A stretch of DNA of 64,000 nucleotides from SIG603 sp964369415 (GCA_964369415.1 CAYJFP010000009.1:13410-77409), one strand, 5' to 3'; shown: positions 16,637 through 25,895, numbered from the stretch's first letter. A program made the numbers and translations. The notes: a model not told the origin generated them from the sequence alone.

Positions 16637-17149
16637 ATGTACAACAACATAAACGAATTACCAAGAGAAAAACTTATCGAACTACTAGGGATTTACGCAA
16701 AAAACTGGCTTGCACACGATGGATTGTGGTATCAGTCGGTGGATAAAAAGCTTGGAACAGACGAGGCCATGGAGCATAATATAAATGCACAAAAAGTATT
16801 TGAAGCGATAGAAGCCAGAAGGATAAAAGAATTTTTGAACATGCCCGAGTTTCCTGGGATTAAAGGTTTGGAGCAGGCTCTTAGATTTAGACTGTACGCA
16901 AGCTTAAATCAAGACGAAGTCATAACCGATGGCAATACCTTGATTTACCGAATGGTAAAATGCCGTGTCCAAAGCGCTAGAAAGCGCAAAAATATGCCGT
17001 ATCATCCATGTAAAGACGTTGGAATCGTGGAATATTCAGTCTTTGCCAGCGGAATTGATTCTAGAATTAAGACAGAGTGCATAAGCTGTTATCCAGATAT
17101 TACGGACGAAAGTTGTGCGTGTTCGTGGAAATTCACACTTGAAGAATAA
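16637..17149 (+). CDS. DUF6125-like cytosolic protein
   Basis: A 170-residue protein without signal or membrane segment, 14 bp after the glycosidase. The pattern ELLGIYAKNWLAHDGLWY at the N-terminus, MVKCRVQSARKRK in the middle, and HPCKDVGIVEYSVFASGID with CISCYPD near the end match a family I know as DUF6125. It is common in anaerobes and has conserved Cys and His residues that suggest metal or cofactor binding. The function is not known. The close spacing and shared direction suggest co-transcription with the glycosidase, and a terminator follows directly. Confidence 0.7.
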   Translation: MYNNINELPREKLIELLGIYAKNWLAHDGLWYQSVDKKLGTDEAMEHNINAQKVFEAIEARRIKEFLNMPEFPGIKGLEQALRFRLYASLNQDEVITDGNTLIYRMVKCRVQSARKRKNMPYHPCKDVGIVEYSVFASGIDSRIKTECISCYPDITDESCACSWKFTLEE

Positions 17150-17150
17150 T

Positions 17151-17200
17151 AAAAAAGCGATAGTATTTGAGATTTACTCATTTACTATCGCTTTTATTTA
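17151..17200. terminator. Bidirectional terminator between convergent genes
   Basis: Arms AAAAGCGATAGTA (17153-17165) and TACTATCGCTTTT (17183-17195) with flanking A and T runs. It serves the DUF6125-like gene (plus) and the 1210-aa surface protein gene (minus). Confidence 0.85.
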
Positions 17201-17216
17201 ATTTGTGATAATGAAT

Positions 17217-20200
17217 TTATGCTTGACGTCTTCCGTTTTCAGTGTACTTTTTGCGAGAAAGAATCATAGTGACAACTTCAAGCACAGTGATACCGATAAA
17301 CATAATTGTCCATTGGTCTACAAGAGTCATAGGCTGAGTTAAATCCTGAGTTAAAATGAACAAGATAACAGCGCCGACTACAGGAATCAAGCTTAAAGTA
17401 CGGAACATCGCCTTACGCTTAACTATTTCGCCGTTTTCGCCAATCTTTTTGCCTGTAAAGTAACCGATTATAAGGATAATACTCATCACTGCTGTAGAAA
17501 CAGTAAGAATTAAATCAACTAAAGACCATGCCCCACCAAAGGCCGCCATAGGAACGTCTGGTTCTTCAATTTCCACCGTTGGTTCGTCAGGAGTATCCGC
17601 AAGCGGTGGTTCTGGATCAGGAATCTCTTGCACCTCAGGAATTGTAGGTACAGTAGGTGGATCAGGAACTGGAATCGGATCAGGATCTGTAGCTGGGTCT
17701 GGGTCTGGTACAGGATCCGGAACTGGGTCTGGATCCGGAACTGGATCAGGAATTGGGTCTGGATCCGGAATTGGATCTGGATCCGGAATTGGGTCTGGAT
17801 CCGGAGTTGGTTCTGGATCCGGAGTTGGTTCTGGAATTGGGTCTGGTATAGGTGATAAGGTTAGGGTAACAAATGTGTTCTGTCCGTAGTGTGTCGCTCC
17901 GTTTTTATCTAACTCTGCTGTGTAATCTGCGACAACATGGCTATAATACGGGTTTTGTGCATCGTTTGGAAGTGATTTCCAGTAGTTAGCAATCAAGTTG
18001 TGTAAATTATCCGCAGTAATATCGGCGGTTTCGATTACATTTCCTCTTTCAGCGACTGAACCATCTGCTGTGATATATGTGTCAAAAGAAACAGGAGCAG
18101 GTTGAGTAATAGCATCTGAGAAGTTTATTCTAACTGTAAGAGCCGCATCTGAGCTTACTTTTTTGTAGTAGAATGTGTGTGATGGGTTTTGCACTGTAAG
18201 TTCAGCTGCTGGTTGCATAACTGCGATAGTGTTGCCGTTTGAATCGCAAGGAACATAACCTTCAAAGTTTAGCGAATACGCTTTTGCTGAATCACCAGTT
18301 AAAGTGTACTCATAAAGTGGTGCAGTGCCTTGTACCGCATTAGCATCAACATATTTAACGGTGTAAACATTTGTAAGTGGAACTAAAACATAGTTGAATA
18401 CGACCGTGTCGCCGACTCTAGCTTCCATTTCATAAGATGAAGCTGAATCTATAATATAGATACTATCAGCAGTTGCAAATGAAGCGATAGCTTGGATTTG
18501 TGAGTTATTCAGTGCATATTCATATTTAGTTCTGTCGCTAGACATAGAGGCCGATGTGAACGAGTCAATCACTTGATAATTTTGGTTATCTAATAGTAAT
18601 CTGTGCTCAACATCATATCTGCCTTGGGTAGCAGTCCACTTTGCATAAAGAACTATATTTGCACCGTTTTTCCAGCTACTGCTGATTCCACTTTCCAGGT
18701 CTACTTTTTGACCAGGACTACAGATTTCATCATAATACCAGCCGTCAAAAACAAAGTAATCGACACTGCCTTCTCTACCTTCAATTAAAGATGTAAGGTC
18801 TGTTTCGGTTAAAACATCTGTATAGTTTCCTTGAGGCAATGTGCTATTTGTAGGCGTTTTGCCATTAAAGTCAAAGCTGATATTCACGGTTTTTCTGTCA
18901 TAATATATGTCTTCGTACTTGTCATCGGTTACATCCGTTTTCACCCAATACCAAGCAGCTTCTTGAGGTGAGAATGGGTTGGTAGAAACATAGGTGATAG
19001 GCTTAACTGCGCCGCTTTTATCGTACTCTAGATATCTTGTTCCACCAACTGTAACTTCATTTATATTGTCAACATTGTCGTAATTTGTAGGAACTTCATA
19101 GTAAATTCTTGAAGTAAGTTTACTGATAGGAGTTGCCTTTATAATATGGGTTTTTCCATCCATAGGAATTAAATCTTCGCCTAAAGTTTTAGGGCTATCA
19201 GCAGCTCTTACTAAAGTACGATTTTCAAGCTCCCACATTCCATCAAAGATATAATGTGTTTCAAGTATTGGGCTTTCAGCTGTAAATCCATTTGCTGGAA
19301 TTGCCCAAAGAGATGCAATGTCTTGACCGTATTTTGCAGATATAGAATAGCTATCATATATTTGAGCAACAGCACCTGCAGTTCTATAGGTATAGTGGTA
19401 TCCATCACCGTAAATAGTCTCACTTCCCGAATTATCGGTGTGAATCAGTGAATTGGCAAGTACTATGTCACCAGAAGTATAACTGCCAACTGTAAAGATT
19501 AGGTCGTAAACAGTTCTAGCAAAATACACATGTACTTCGCTTGGCGATATAGGGTCTATGCTATATCCGATATAATGCGCAAAAACTTTTCCGCTTTCAC
19601 TGCCATCATGCGTTATTGCGCCATCAATTACAGCATATTCTGTAATTGTTTCACTAAAAGTGTTCTCATCAAAATTCTTTGTAAAGTAGTTGCTTAAATA
19701 ATCTTCAAACACCATATTTGTAGAAGCGGATGAATTTATTGCTGAAGAATTTTGTCCGTTAAATGCGCTTATTTGTGTGATTTCACCGACTATACCAGCA
19801 TTTTCAACGTGATATACAAAAGTATAATCTACAAGCGTGGTTTGGTCTATGTCCTTCTTGTAATATACGGTTATCGATCTGTCCTCGACACCTGCTACAC
19901 CTTCAAGTTCAATATATGGATTGTTATTGCTGTCGTATTTAATGCTTCCATTATTGCGATCTGTACTTAGTGAAGCACCTTGAATTACAGGTAAATTAAG
20001 ATTAATTGTTTGACCAAATTCAACCGACTCGTGAGAAGCACTTTGAGTAGCTATAGCTGTATCATCTTCGTAAAGATAGTTAACGGTATAGGTTGTTTTC
20101 ATATCTGCATAGTAAGGATAAAGATTTACAACAGTAGAGTTAGCATCTACCAAATGAGACATGATTCCAAGATTTGAACGAACTGTGGCGTTTGTAAAAT

Positions 20201-20849
20201 CATCCGCATGAATATAATAAGTAGGAGTTACGCCATTTGGAAGAAGTGAAGGGCCATACCAACCGATAAAATCGCTGTCGTCCATATCAGGCAAGTCAAA
20301 ACTGCTGTCGTTCATCGCATGAGTTTTAGTAGTTGGAGTATTTGTGTTAAACTGAATTGTAAACGATCTTTGATCTTCCTTGTAATATATATTTACATTG
20401 GCTTCATCTAAACCGTCTACACCCATTAATGTAAGCTGATTTCCGCTGACTGTAGCCAATGCACCCTCGCCAGTAACGGTATTACTGCTAACCATATACC
20501 CGACAACTTCAGGTAGTGTAATAGTGTTAGAGCTTCCGACTGCAAGAGTCTCTACTACCGCAGTAGGCATAGTAGTAGTCTTAGCGCCGTTTTCTAAAAG
20601 AAAATTAATGGTATATCTGGTGGAAACCTGACTATTTATGGCTTGCACATCAGCTCTTGAGTATCCCACCATAGAAGAAGCATCACCGTATAATGTTGTA
20701 TCGTTGCCCACATTGTACTCTGACGCACTTTCTTGGTTCATGTTTGGTGCTGTAGCTAAAACAGTTAACGACATACTAATAATCAAGATAACTGCAAGCA
20801 AAACACTCATAATTTTTGTTGTTTTGGACTTTGTTGGTTTCATCCTCAT
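17217..20849 (-). CDS. Giant surface protein with MucBP-like and InlB-type repeats and a three-helix C-terminal anchor
   Basis: A 1210-residue protein. The ATG at 20849 has AGGAGG 7 nt upstream; the in-frame ATG at 20894 has none. A signal peptide (about 11-33) is followed by several modules containing YYK(K/E)D(Q/I) and Y(L/K)Y(E/V)D segments, as in MucBP/Listeria-Bacteroides repeats. FDFNGKTP...FDGWYYDE is a classic InlB B-repeat. Then comes an about 90-residue Pro-Asp linker and a C-terminal module of three helices: AWSLVDLILTVSTAV, VVGAVILFILTQ and WTIMFIGITVLEV, with RKK inside. No LPXTG motif is present. The same C-terminal module ends the protein at 42281-46375. It is a probable adhesin or mucin/glycan-binding surface protein. 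Low-complexity repeats may vary between strains. Confidence 0.85.
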   Translation of the reverse strand: MRMKPTKSKTTKIMSVLLAVILIISMSLTVLATAPNMNQESASEYNVGNDTTLYGDASSMVGYSRADVQAINSQVSTRYTINFLLENGAKTTTMPTAVVETLAVGSSNTITLPEVVGYMVSSNTVTGEGALATVSGNQLTLMGVDGLDEANVNIYYKEDQRSFTIQFNTNTPTTKTHAMNDSSFDLPDMDDSDFIGWYGPSLLPNGVTPTYYIHADDFTNATVRSNLGIMSHLVDANSTVVNLYPYYADMKTTYTVNYLYEDDTAIATQSASHESVEFGQTINLNLPVIQGASLSTDRNNGSIKYDSNNNPYIELEGVAGVEDRSITVYYKKDIDQTTLVDYTFVYHVENAGIVGEITQISAFNGQNSSAINSSASTNMVFEDYLSNYFTKNFDENTFSETITEYAVIDGAITHDGSESGKVFAHYIGYSIDPISPSEVHVYFARTVYDLIFTVGSYTSGDIVLANSLIHTDNSGSETIYGDGYHYTYRTAGAVAQIYDSYSISAKYGQDIASLWAIPANGFTAESPILETHYIFDGMWELENRTLVRAADSPKTLGEDLIPMDGKTHIIKATPISKLTSRIYYEVPTNYDNVDNINEVTVGGTRYLEYDKSGAVKPITYVSTNPFSPQEAAWYWVKTDVTDDKYEDIYYDRKTVNISFDFNGKTPTNSTLPQGNYTDVLTETDLTSLIEGREGSVDYFVFDGWYYDEICSPGQKVDLESGISSSWKNGANIVLYAKWTATQGRYDVEHRLLLDNQNYQVIDSFTSASMSSDRTKYEYALNNSQIQAIASFATADSIYIIDSASSYEMEARVGDTVVFNYVLVPLTNVYTVKYVDANAVQGTAPLYEYTLTGDSAKAYSLNFEGYVPCDSNGNTIAVMQPAAELTVQNPSHTFYYKKVSSDAALTVRINFSDAITQPAPVSFDTYITADGSVAERGNVIETADITADNLHNLIANYWKSLPNDAQNPYYSHVVADYTAELDKNGATHYGQNTFVTLTLSPIPDPIPEPTPDPEPTPDPDPIPDPDPIPDPDPIPDPVPDPDPVPDPVPDPDPATDPDPIPVPDPPTVPTIPEVQEIPDPEPPLADTPDEPTVEIEEPDVPMAAFGGAWSLVDLILTVSTAVMSIILIIGYFTGKKIGENGEIVKRKAMFRTLSLIPVVGAVILFILTQDLTQPMTLVDQWTIMFIGITVLEVVTMILSRKKYTENGRRQA
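17660..17853. repeat. Pro-Asp coding tandem repeats
   Basis: Short repeats around GGATCCGGAATTGG / GGATCTGG units encode the P-D-P-(I/V/T/D)-P linker of the surface protein. Unit length varies in multiples of 6 bp, and the region is prone to slippage. Confidence 0.9.
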
Positions 20850-20935
20850 AAAATATCCTCCTAATAATTGCAATAATAAACCCCACAAATTCATTTCCTA
20901 ACTGGATGTAAATAATAAGTTTATTGACACTTATG

Positions 20936-20953
20936 TTACATCGTGAAATGTAA
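20936..20953. promoter_or_regulatory. Inverted repeat in the leader of the 1210-aa surface gene
   Basis: TTACAT-CGTGAA-ATGTAA lies between the promoter (20965-20993) and the start (20849) of the surface gene. It shares ATGTAAC with repeats before the other giant surface gene (46452-46471). Confidence 0.35.
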
Positions 20954-20964
20954 TCAGTACGTCT

Positions 20965-20993
20965 ATTCTACACACTTTGGCATTTTATGTCAA
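20965..20993 (-). promoter_or_regulatory. Promoter of the 1210-aa surface protein gene
   Basis: Minus strand: TTGACA (20988-20993), 17-nt spacer, TAGAAT (20965-20970). The leader is about 110 nt. Confidence 0.65.
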
Positions 20994-21049
20994 CAAAAAA
21001 ATAGAAATATTTCAAAAATAATACATTTCTAGAATAATCAACAAATTTC

Positions 21050-21078
21050 TTGCAATTTTTTTTATGTTTTGTTATCAT
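21050..21078 (+). promoter_or_regulatory. Promoter of the glycosyltransferase pair
   Basis: TTGCAA (21050-21055), 17-nt spacer, TATCAT (21073-21078), about 35 nt before the RBS AAAGGTGG of the gene at 21121. Confidence 0.5.
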
Positions 21079-21120
21079 GATTTCGTAGTTAATGGATTTA
21101 TTTTTAAAGGTGGTTATATT

Positions 21121-22233
21121 ATGAACAAAAAAGAGCCAGTTAGAATAGCACATGTAATTGGTCAAATGGTAAACGGCGGTGTTGAAGCAGTTGTTTTTAA
21201 TTATTATAGGAGAATTGACAAGTCAAAATATCAATTTGATTTCTTCTATGATACAGACTCAACTCTCTCTCCTCCTCAGGACCTAATAGATATGGGTGCA
21301 AGGTTTTACCTGATTCCCGCATACTCAAATCCTATGCCGTATATGAAGGCTTTAACACAGCTTTTTAAAGAAAACAAATACAATATAGTACATTCACATA
21401 TGAATTCTGTCAGCGTATTTGTGATGAGATCTGCAAAAAAAGCAGGCGTGCCAATTAGACTAGCACACAGTCATTCGACAGCAGCAAAGGGAGAAACCAA
21501 GAAAAATATAATTAAATATATGCTAAGGCCGTTTTCAAAGACTTATCCTACATACCTTGCGGCGTGTTCAGTGTTTGCTGGAGAATGGTTGTTTGGCAAA
21601 AAGGCAAAGTTTGAAGTTTTCAACAATGCGATAGAAATAGAAAAGTTTAAATTTGATGAAGAAATTAGAAATGAATTAAGAAACAAGCTTGATTTAAGCA
21701 ATAAATTTGTAATAGGCCATGTTGGAAGATTTTGCTATCAAAAAAATCAAGAATTTTTGGTAGATGTTTTTAAGGAGTATTCATTAATCAACGATGAAGC
21801 CGTTTTAATGCTAGTCGGCGATGGCGAAAACATGGAAATGATTAAAGAACAGGTGAATAAACTTAATCTAAACGATAAGGTAAAATTCATAGGAAGTGTA
21901 ACCGATGTATACAGATACTATCAGGCTATGGACATGTTTTTGTTCCCTTCTAGATTTGAAGGACTCGGAATGGTCGCAATCGAGGCACAGGTATCTGGCA
22001 TGAATGTTATTTGCTCATCCGATGTTCCGAAAGAAGCGCAAATTACAGATAAAATTAAGTTTATTAGCCTTTCCGAAGATGCAAAAAACTGGGCAAGTCA
22101 AATAGTAGATGATAGAGAGATTAAGCGAGAAACGGACAATGAAAAGGTGGATAATTCAGGATACTGTATAGAAACCGAAGTCTTAAAGCTTGAAAATAGA
22201 TACGATAAATTATTATCAGAGATACAAGATTGA
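21121..22233 (+). CDS. Glycosyltransferase, GT4 family
   Basis: A 370-residue GT-B enzyme. The N-terminal domain has HVIGQMVNGGVEAVVFN (GG loop). The C-terminal half has GHVGRFCYQKNQEFLV, LMLVGDGENME and PSRFEGLGMVAIEAQ (E-x7-E), typical of GT4. The ATG at 21121 follows AAAGGTGG; an earlier in-frame ATG at 21064 lies before the promoter -10 and is unlikely. Overall sequence resembles the GT4 at 5041-6132 (shared HSHMxSxxxFxMR(S/F) and xGRxxxQKN blocks), so the two may be ancient paralogues. It is the first gene of a two-gene unit with the GT2 enzyme and probably builds the EPS repeat unit. Confidence 0.9.
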   Translation: MNKKEPVRIAHVIGQMVNGGVEAVVFNYYRRIDKSKYQFDFFYDTDSTLSPPQDLIDMGARFYLIPAYSNPMPYMKALTQLFKENKYNIVHSHMNSVSVFVMRSAKKAGVPIRLAHSHSTAAKGETKKNIIKYMLRPFSKTYPTYLAACSVFAGEWLFGKKAKFEVFNNAIEIEKFKFDEEIRNELRNKLDLSNKFVIGHVGRFCYQKNQEFLVDVFKEYSLINDEAVLMLVGDGENMEMIKEQVNKLNLNDKVKFIGSVTDVYRYYQAMDMFLFPSRFEGLGMVAIEAQVSGMNVICSSDVPKEAQITDKIKFISLSEDAKNWASQIVDDREIKRETDNEKVDNSGYCIETEVLKLENRYDKLLSEIQD

Positions 22234-22249
22234 TAGGAGTATATTAAAA

Positions 22250-23224
22250 ATGGATAAATTAGTCAGCATAGTTATTCCAGTGTACAAGGTGGAAAAAGTT
22301 TTAGGAAGATGTATGCAGTCGGTGTTTGAGCAAAGCTACAAAAACTTGCAAATAATTTTGGTCGACGACGGCTCACCCGATAACTGCCCTAAAATTTGCG
22401 ATGAATATGCAGAAAAAGACAGCCGAATAGAAGTTATACACAAAGAAAACGGTGGACTTTCCTCTGCAAGAAATGAAGGAATGAAAATTTGTAAAGGCGA
22501 GTATATCGTATTTTTGGACAGCGACGATTATTTATCAAAAACTGCGATAGAAAAAATGCTAAATCTTTGCCTTAAAAACGACTGTGAAATCTCGATTCTC
22601 AAAACTCAGTTTATTTCCTTTGATTTTAATGAAGAGGTGGCGGACGAAGAGGAAGTAGTACAAATTTTTGACAGTGAAAAGGCGATAGAACATTCTTTGT
22701 ATCAAATATTATATTCGTGCACAGCTTGGAACAAGATGTACCGTAAGGATATTTTAGATGGCATATGGTTCCCTTTAAGAAAAATTTCAGAGGATTTGGC
22801 TGTTTCTCATTTAATGATGGACAAGGCTAAAAAAATAGCCTATTCAAACATAATAGGCTACTATTACAGGCAAAATCCGTCAAGTATAATGCATAATTTT
22901 AATATAGGAAGAATGGATGCGCTTTCCTTTGCTGTAGATATTGAAGAATACTGTAAAGAGAATTACCCTAAAATTGTCAATGCTTCAAAAGTTAGAATAT
23001 TTAATGTGGCTGTTCATATGCTACTCGATTTACCAGATACCGGAGAGATAAGAGATTTGTGTTTAAATAAAATTTGGAAAGAGCTAAAAAAGACAAGATG
23101 GTCTGTAATTTTCAACAAAAAAGCAAGATTTAGGGAAAAAGCGGCTGCAATTTTAACTCTATTTGGAGAAAAAATTCTAAAAAAAGTTTGGAGAAGCAGG
23201 TTTGCTGTTAGGAACGAATCATAA
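22250..23224 (+). CDS. Glycosyltransferase, GT2 family
   Basis: A 324-residue GT-A enzyme beginning MDKLVSIVIPVYKVEK. It has VDDGSPDNC (first Asp pair), HKENGGLSSARN and FLDSDDYL (DxD), then TAWNKMYRK and SEDL, where the Glu-Asp is the usual base. AGGAG before the ATG at 22250 overlaps the end of the upstream gene. The longer frame from 22190 would overlap that gene by 44 bp and lacks an RBS. It probably adds a hexose to the lipid-linked EPS unit. Two terminator-like hairpins follow. Confidence 0.9.
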   Translation: MDKLVSIVIPVYKVEKVLGRCMQSVFEQSYKNLQIILVDDGSPDNCPKICDEYAEKDSRIEVIHKENGGLSSARNEGMKICKGEYIVFLDSDDYLSKTAIEKMLNLCLKNDCEISILKTQFISFDFNEEVADEEEVVQIFDSEKAIEHSLYQILYSCTAWNKMYRKDILDGIWFPLRKISEDLAVSHLMMDKAKKIAYSNIIGYYYRQNPSSIMHNFNIGRMDALSFAVDIEEYCKENYPKIVNASKVRIFNVAVHMLLDLPDTGEIRDLCLNKIWKELKKTRWSVIFNKKARFREKAAAILTLFGEKILKKVWRSRFAVRNES

Positions 23225-23578
23225 TTTTCCTTCCAAAATCAGTGTCATTTAAGTGAATTAACCTATATAAAATGTAACCCATTTGCTCATAATACAAATT
23301 AATATTTGCAGATAAAGAAGGTATAAAAAATCATTCATACCTTTTTATCATCCTAAAGCGTGTATTTATTATAAGAAATACACGCTTTTTTCGTTATTTC
23401 AGATAAAGTAAAGTGCAGTTTTTAGATAAATATATAAAATTATACAATTTTTATACGATTGTGAGTTATTTTCACGCTAAAAGATATGAAAAGTAACTTT
23501 GATTTAGTATAATCTTTACAGGAAGGTTTTATTGGAAACAACAATTTTAAAAGAGGTTTTTAGAAAGGAAGATTTATT
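23225..23578 (+). other. Intergenic region with tandem terminator hairpins and promoter
   Basis: The first hairpin has arms AAGGTAT (23318-23324) and ATACCTT (23336-23342). The second, stronger one runs 23355-23392. A TATAAT at 23508-23513 is the best -10 for the next gene, but its -35 (ATGAAA) is poor. I see no gene here. Confidence 0.6.
23355..23392 (+). terminator. Terminator after the glycosyltransferase pair
   Basis: Arms AAAGCGTGTATTT and AAATACACGCTTT around an 8-9 nt loop, followed by TTTTC. Confidence 0.8.
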
Positions 23579-24958
23579 GTGCACAGAAGAAATTTAAATG
23601 CAAATGTAGATGTTTTTCAGATTTTTATTGACATTATATTGATGATATCATCTTATTTTGTAGCCAATTTTGTCTACATGCTAGTAAGAGGCAATTATGT
23701 CGAAACCAATCATTTGTGGCTTTTAATTGTTTTTGGAGTAATGTTTTTATCCCTTATGCTTGCTAACAAGATGTATAATGTCACCACATTTTATTACATC
23801 GACAGGGTAATTCAAAGAACACTGCTTTCAGCGACAATATCCGCAACTTGCGTAAGTGCGGTTATATTTTTAGGAAAGTACAATGACACAAGTCGTTTGT
23901 TTTTTCTTTTATTGGTTGCGATTTCATTAGGGGCAATACTGGTTTTCAGAGTAGTTTTAAGGTACGTTAGAGGCACCAATTTAGTAAACGGATACACTCA
24001 TATGTTGTTTATCGGAAGCGAAGATATGTGTGAAAAATACATGCAGTATATCGAAAAAACTTCACTAAAAATTAAAATTGATAGAAGAATAGATATTGAT
24101 GCGCCTGAGCTTGAATCAGAAGATAGTTTAGAGGCACTGCTTGTAAATATCAATGTGAACGAAATTGCACTTGTTCAAAGTATGGACGGAAAAACAAATT
24201 TGAATATTAATTCTATTCTTCAAATTTGTGAAGATATGGGAATTACAACAAGAGTCTTACTTGACACTTATGAATTGCCAGGGTCAAAGCGTTTTGTGAG
24301 CAGCATAGGAACAGTACCAGTTTTGACTTATCATAGTATTTCACTTGATAAAGTTCAGATTTTCTTTAAATCTGTTATGGATGTAATTGGTGCTTTTGTA
24401 GGACTTGTATTTTTTTCGCCGGTGTTTTTATTCACTGCGTTAGCAATAAAAATAGAGTCACCAGGCCCTGTAATGTTTTCTCAAGTTAGAGTAGGCAAAA
24501 ACGGCAAAAAGTTTAAAATTTATAAGTTTAGGTCGATGTATCAAGACGCCGAAGAAAGAAAAGCCGAACTTCAAGCGCAAAACAAGATTAAAGGCGGCCT
24601 CATGTTTAAGATGGACGATGACCCAAGAATTACTCGTGTAGGTAAGTTTATAAGAAAAACTAGCATCGATGAATTGCCACAGCTAATCAACGTTTTAAAG
24701 CGTGATATGAGTCTTGTCGGAACACGTCCACCAACGGTTGACGAAGTTGAAAAATACAAACGTCATCATCACCGCCGCATAAGCATAATGCCAGGAATCA
24801 CCGGCATGTGGCAGGTAAGTGGCCGAAGTGAAATCACTGATTTTGAGCATGTGGTTGAGCTTGATAAGCAATATATTGAGCAGTGGTCTGTAGCTCTTGA
24901 TATAAAACTGATCTTTAAAACAGTTACATCAGTGCTTGTCAGAAAAGGTGCCAGCTAG
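23579..24958 (+). CDS. Undecaprenyl-phosphate glycosylphosphotransferase (EPS priming enzyme)
   Basis: A 459-residue protein with a GTG start at 23579 behind GAAAGGAAG. Four N-terminal helices (about 10-130) precede a CoA-binding-3-like Rossmann region (about 138-245). The catalytic PglC-like domain starts at FKSVMDVIGAFVGL and carries the re-entrant helix FFSPVFLFTALAIK, then VGKNGKKFKIYKFRSM, TSIDELPQLINVL and MSLVGTRPP, with PGITGMWQVSGRS near the end. This WcaJ/WbaP/EpsE-type enzyme transfers a sugar-1-phosphate to undecaprenyl phosphate and starts repeat-unit synthesis. It is a single-gene unit between two strong terminators. Confidence 0.92.
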   Translation: MHRRNLNANVDVFQIFIDIILMISSYFVANFVYMLVRGNYVETNHLWLLIVFGVMFLSLMLANKMYNVTTFYYIDRVIQRTLLSATISATCVSAVIFLGKYNDTSRLFFLLLVAISLGAILVFRVVLRYVRGTNLVNGYTHMLFIGSEDMCEKYMQYIEKTSLKIKIDRRIDIDAPELESEDSLEALLVNINVNEIALVQSMDGKTNLNINSILQICEDMGITTRVLLDTYELPGSKRFVSSIGTVPVLTYHSISLDKVQIFFKSVMDVIGAFVGLVFFSPVFLFTALAIKIESPGPVMFSQVRVGKNGKKFKIYKFRSMYQDAEERKAELQAQNKIKGGLMFKMDDDPRITRVGKFIRKTSIDELPQLINVLKRDMSLVGTRPPTVDEVEKYKRHHHRRISIMPGITGMWQVSGRSEITDFEHVVELDKQYIEQWSVALDIKLIFKTVTSVLVRKGAS

Positions 24959-25003
24959 AAATTACTTTTTAGGCTTTATTAATAAGTGAAAAAACAAAAA
25001 ATA

Positions 25004-25042
25004 GTGGGGTGTTCATAAAAAACTTTATGAACACCCCATTTT
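25004..25042. terminator. Strong terminator after the priming transferase
   Basis: 15-bp perfect stem TGGGGTGTTCATAAA (25005-25019) / TTTATGAACACCCCA (25024-25038), followed by TTTT; A-rich on the other side. Confidence 0.85.
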
Positions 25043-25172
25043 AGGCGAATAGTATCGTTCTACCCGTCTTTTTTATAGTATTTATGAGCTACTGCCTAAA
25101 ACAATGCATATAAAACCGCTATGCTTACCTCTTAATAAAAGCTTTTTACGTTAACATTTTTCAATGTATATT

Positions 25173-25826
25173 TTATGCGGTTTCCTCGTCTGTTGTAGGA
25201 GTTTTCAGGGCTTCGAACGCCTTCATTACATGTTCGTATGTGTCCATGGTTATTTCAGGCATTCCCTCTCCAGTATTTGTGTCAAGTCCAGCAGCCTCAA
25301 AGCCTTTTATAACAGCATCTTGCATTTCACCTAAAAGCTCCATGTCATCTCCGGCTATCGCAGTCGCCATAAGCATAATTCTTTCGGAAACAGCTTCGAT
25401 AGAATACGCTCCACCTTCAGAAATATCTGCAAGCGCCCCTTCTGGAGTTGTCGCAGGCGTAGGAAGTGCATTTTCAAGACTCCCAAATATTTCAGTAAGA
25501 AAATCAGCCGACTCAGAGCTAATCTCAAATCCATTGAACATCACATCAGAAATTGAAGCCTGTGTATTTACATTTCCCTCTACACTCTCGGTAACAATGC
25601 TTAAAGTGGACTCCATTCTCTCACGGCTCAAGGCTTCAATTTGCTCTGTGGTTAACTTTTTAGGAGGTTCGTAAGCCACACTTTCGCTAACTTCACCTTC
25701 TTTTTCAAAAGAATCAATCCTCTTTACTGGTTCTACAGGAGCGGTACTTTTACTTTTAAAATCTGTCTGCGTATTAATTTTTACTGAATTTACTAAATTT
25801 GTATTTTGTACATTTGAAATTATCAT
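25173..25826 (-). CDS. Uncharacterised 217-residue acidic protein
   Basis: It has no signal peptide or membrane helix. The first ~70 residues are polar and probably disordered. The rest is mostly helical and Glu-rich, with SERIMLMATAIAGDDMELL, MQDAVIKGFEAAGLD and MPEITMDTYEHVMKAFEAL. I recall similar C-terminal patterns (a short helix pair with DAVxKGF and T(Y/M)D segments) in unnamed Clostridial proteins but cannot name a family. The ATG at 25826 has GGAG 6 nt upstream. The ATG at 25838 is only 2 nt from AAGGAG, so the shorter form is preferred. It is a single gene with its own promoter, divergent from the PnuC-type transporter. Confidence 0.65.
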   Translation of the reverse strand: MIISNVQNTNLVNSVKINTQTDFKSKSTAPVEPVKRIDSFEKEGEVSESVAYEPPKKLTTEQIEALSRERMESTLSIVTESVEGNVNTQASISDVMFNGFEISSESADFLTEIFGSLENALPTPATTPEGALADISEGGAYSIEAVSERIMLMATAIAGDDMELLGEMQDAVIKGFEAAGLDTNTGEGMPEITMDTYEHVMKAFEALKTPTTDEETA

Positions 25827-25895
25827 TTTAGTCTCCATTTCTCCTTAAGGAAAAAGCCTAAGGTTTACCAAATATTATATCTCTTCTTATTTATA

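Noticed and set aside
17660..17853. CRISPR-like array
   Set aside because: Repeats are 6-18 bp, directly tandem, without unique spacers, and encode the Pro-Asp linker in frame.
17628..17855. Plus-strand open frame rich in Trp and Arg
   Set aside because: It is the reverse strand of the Pro-Asp linker repeats of the surface protein; no RBS, pure low complexity.
21064..21120. N-terminal extension of the GT4 gene
   Set aside because: The ATG at 21064 precedes the -10 box and has no RBS; the GT4 fold begins after 21121.
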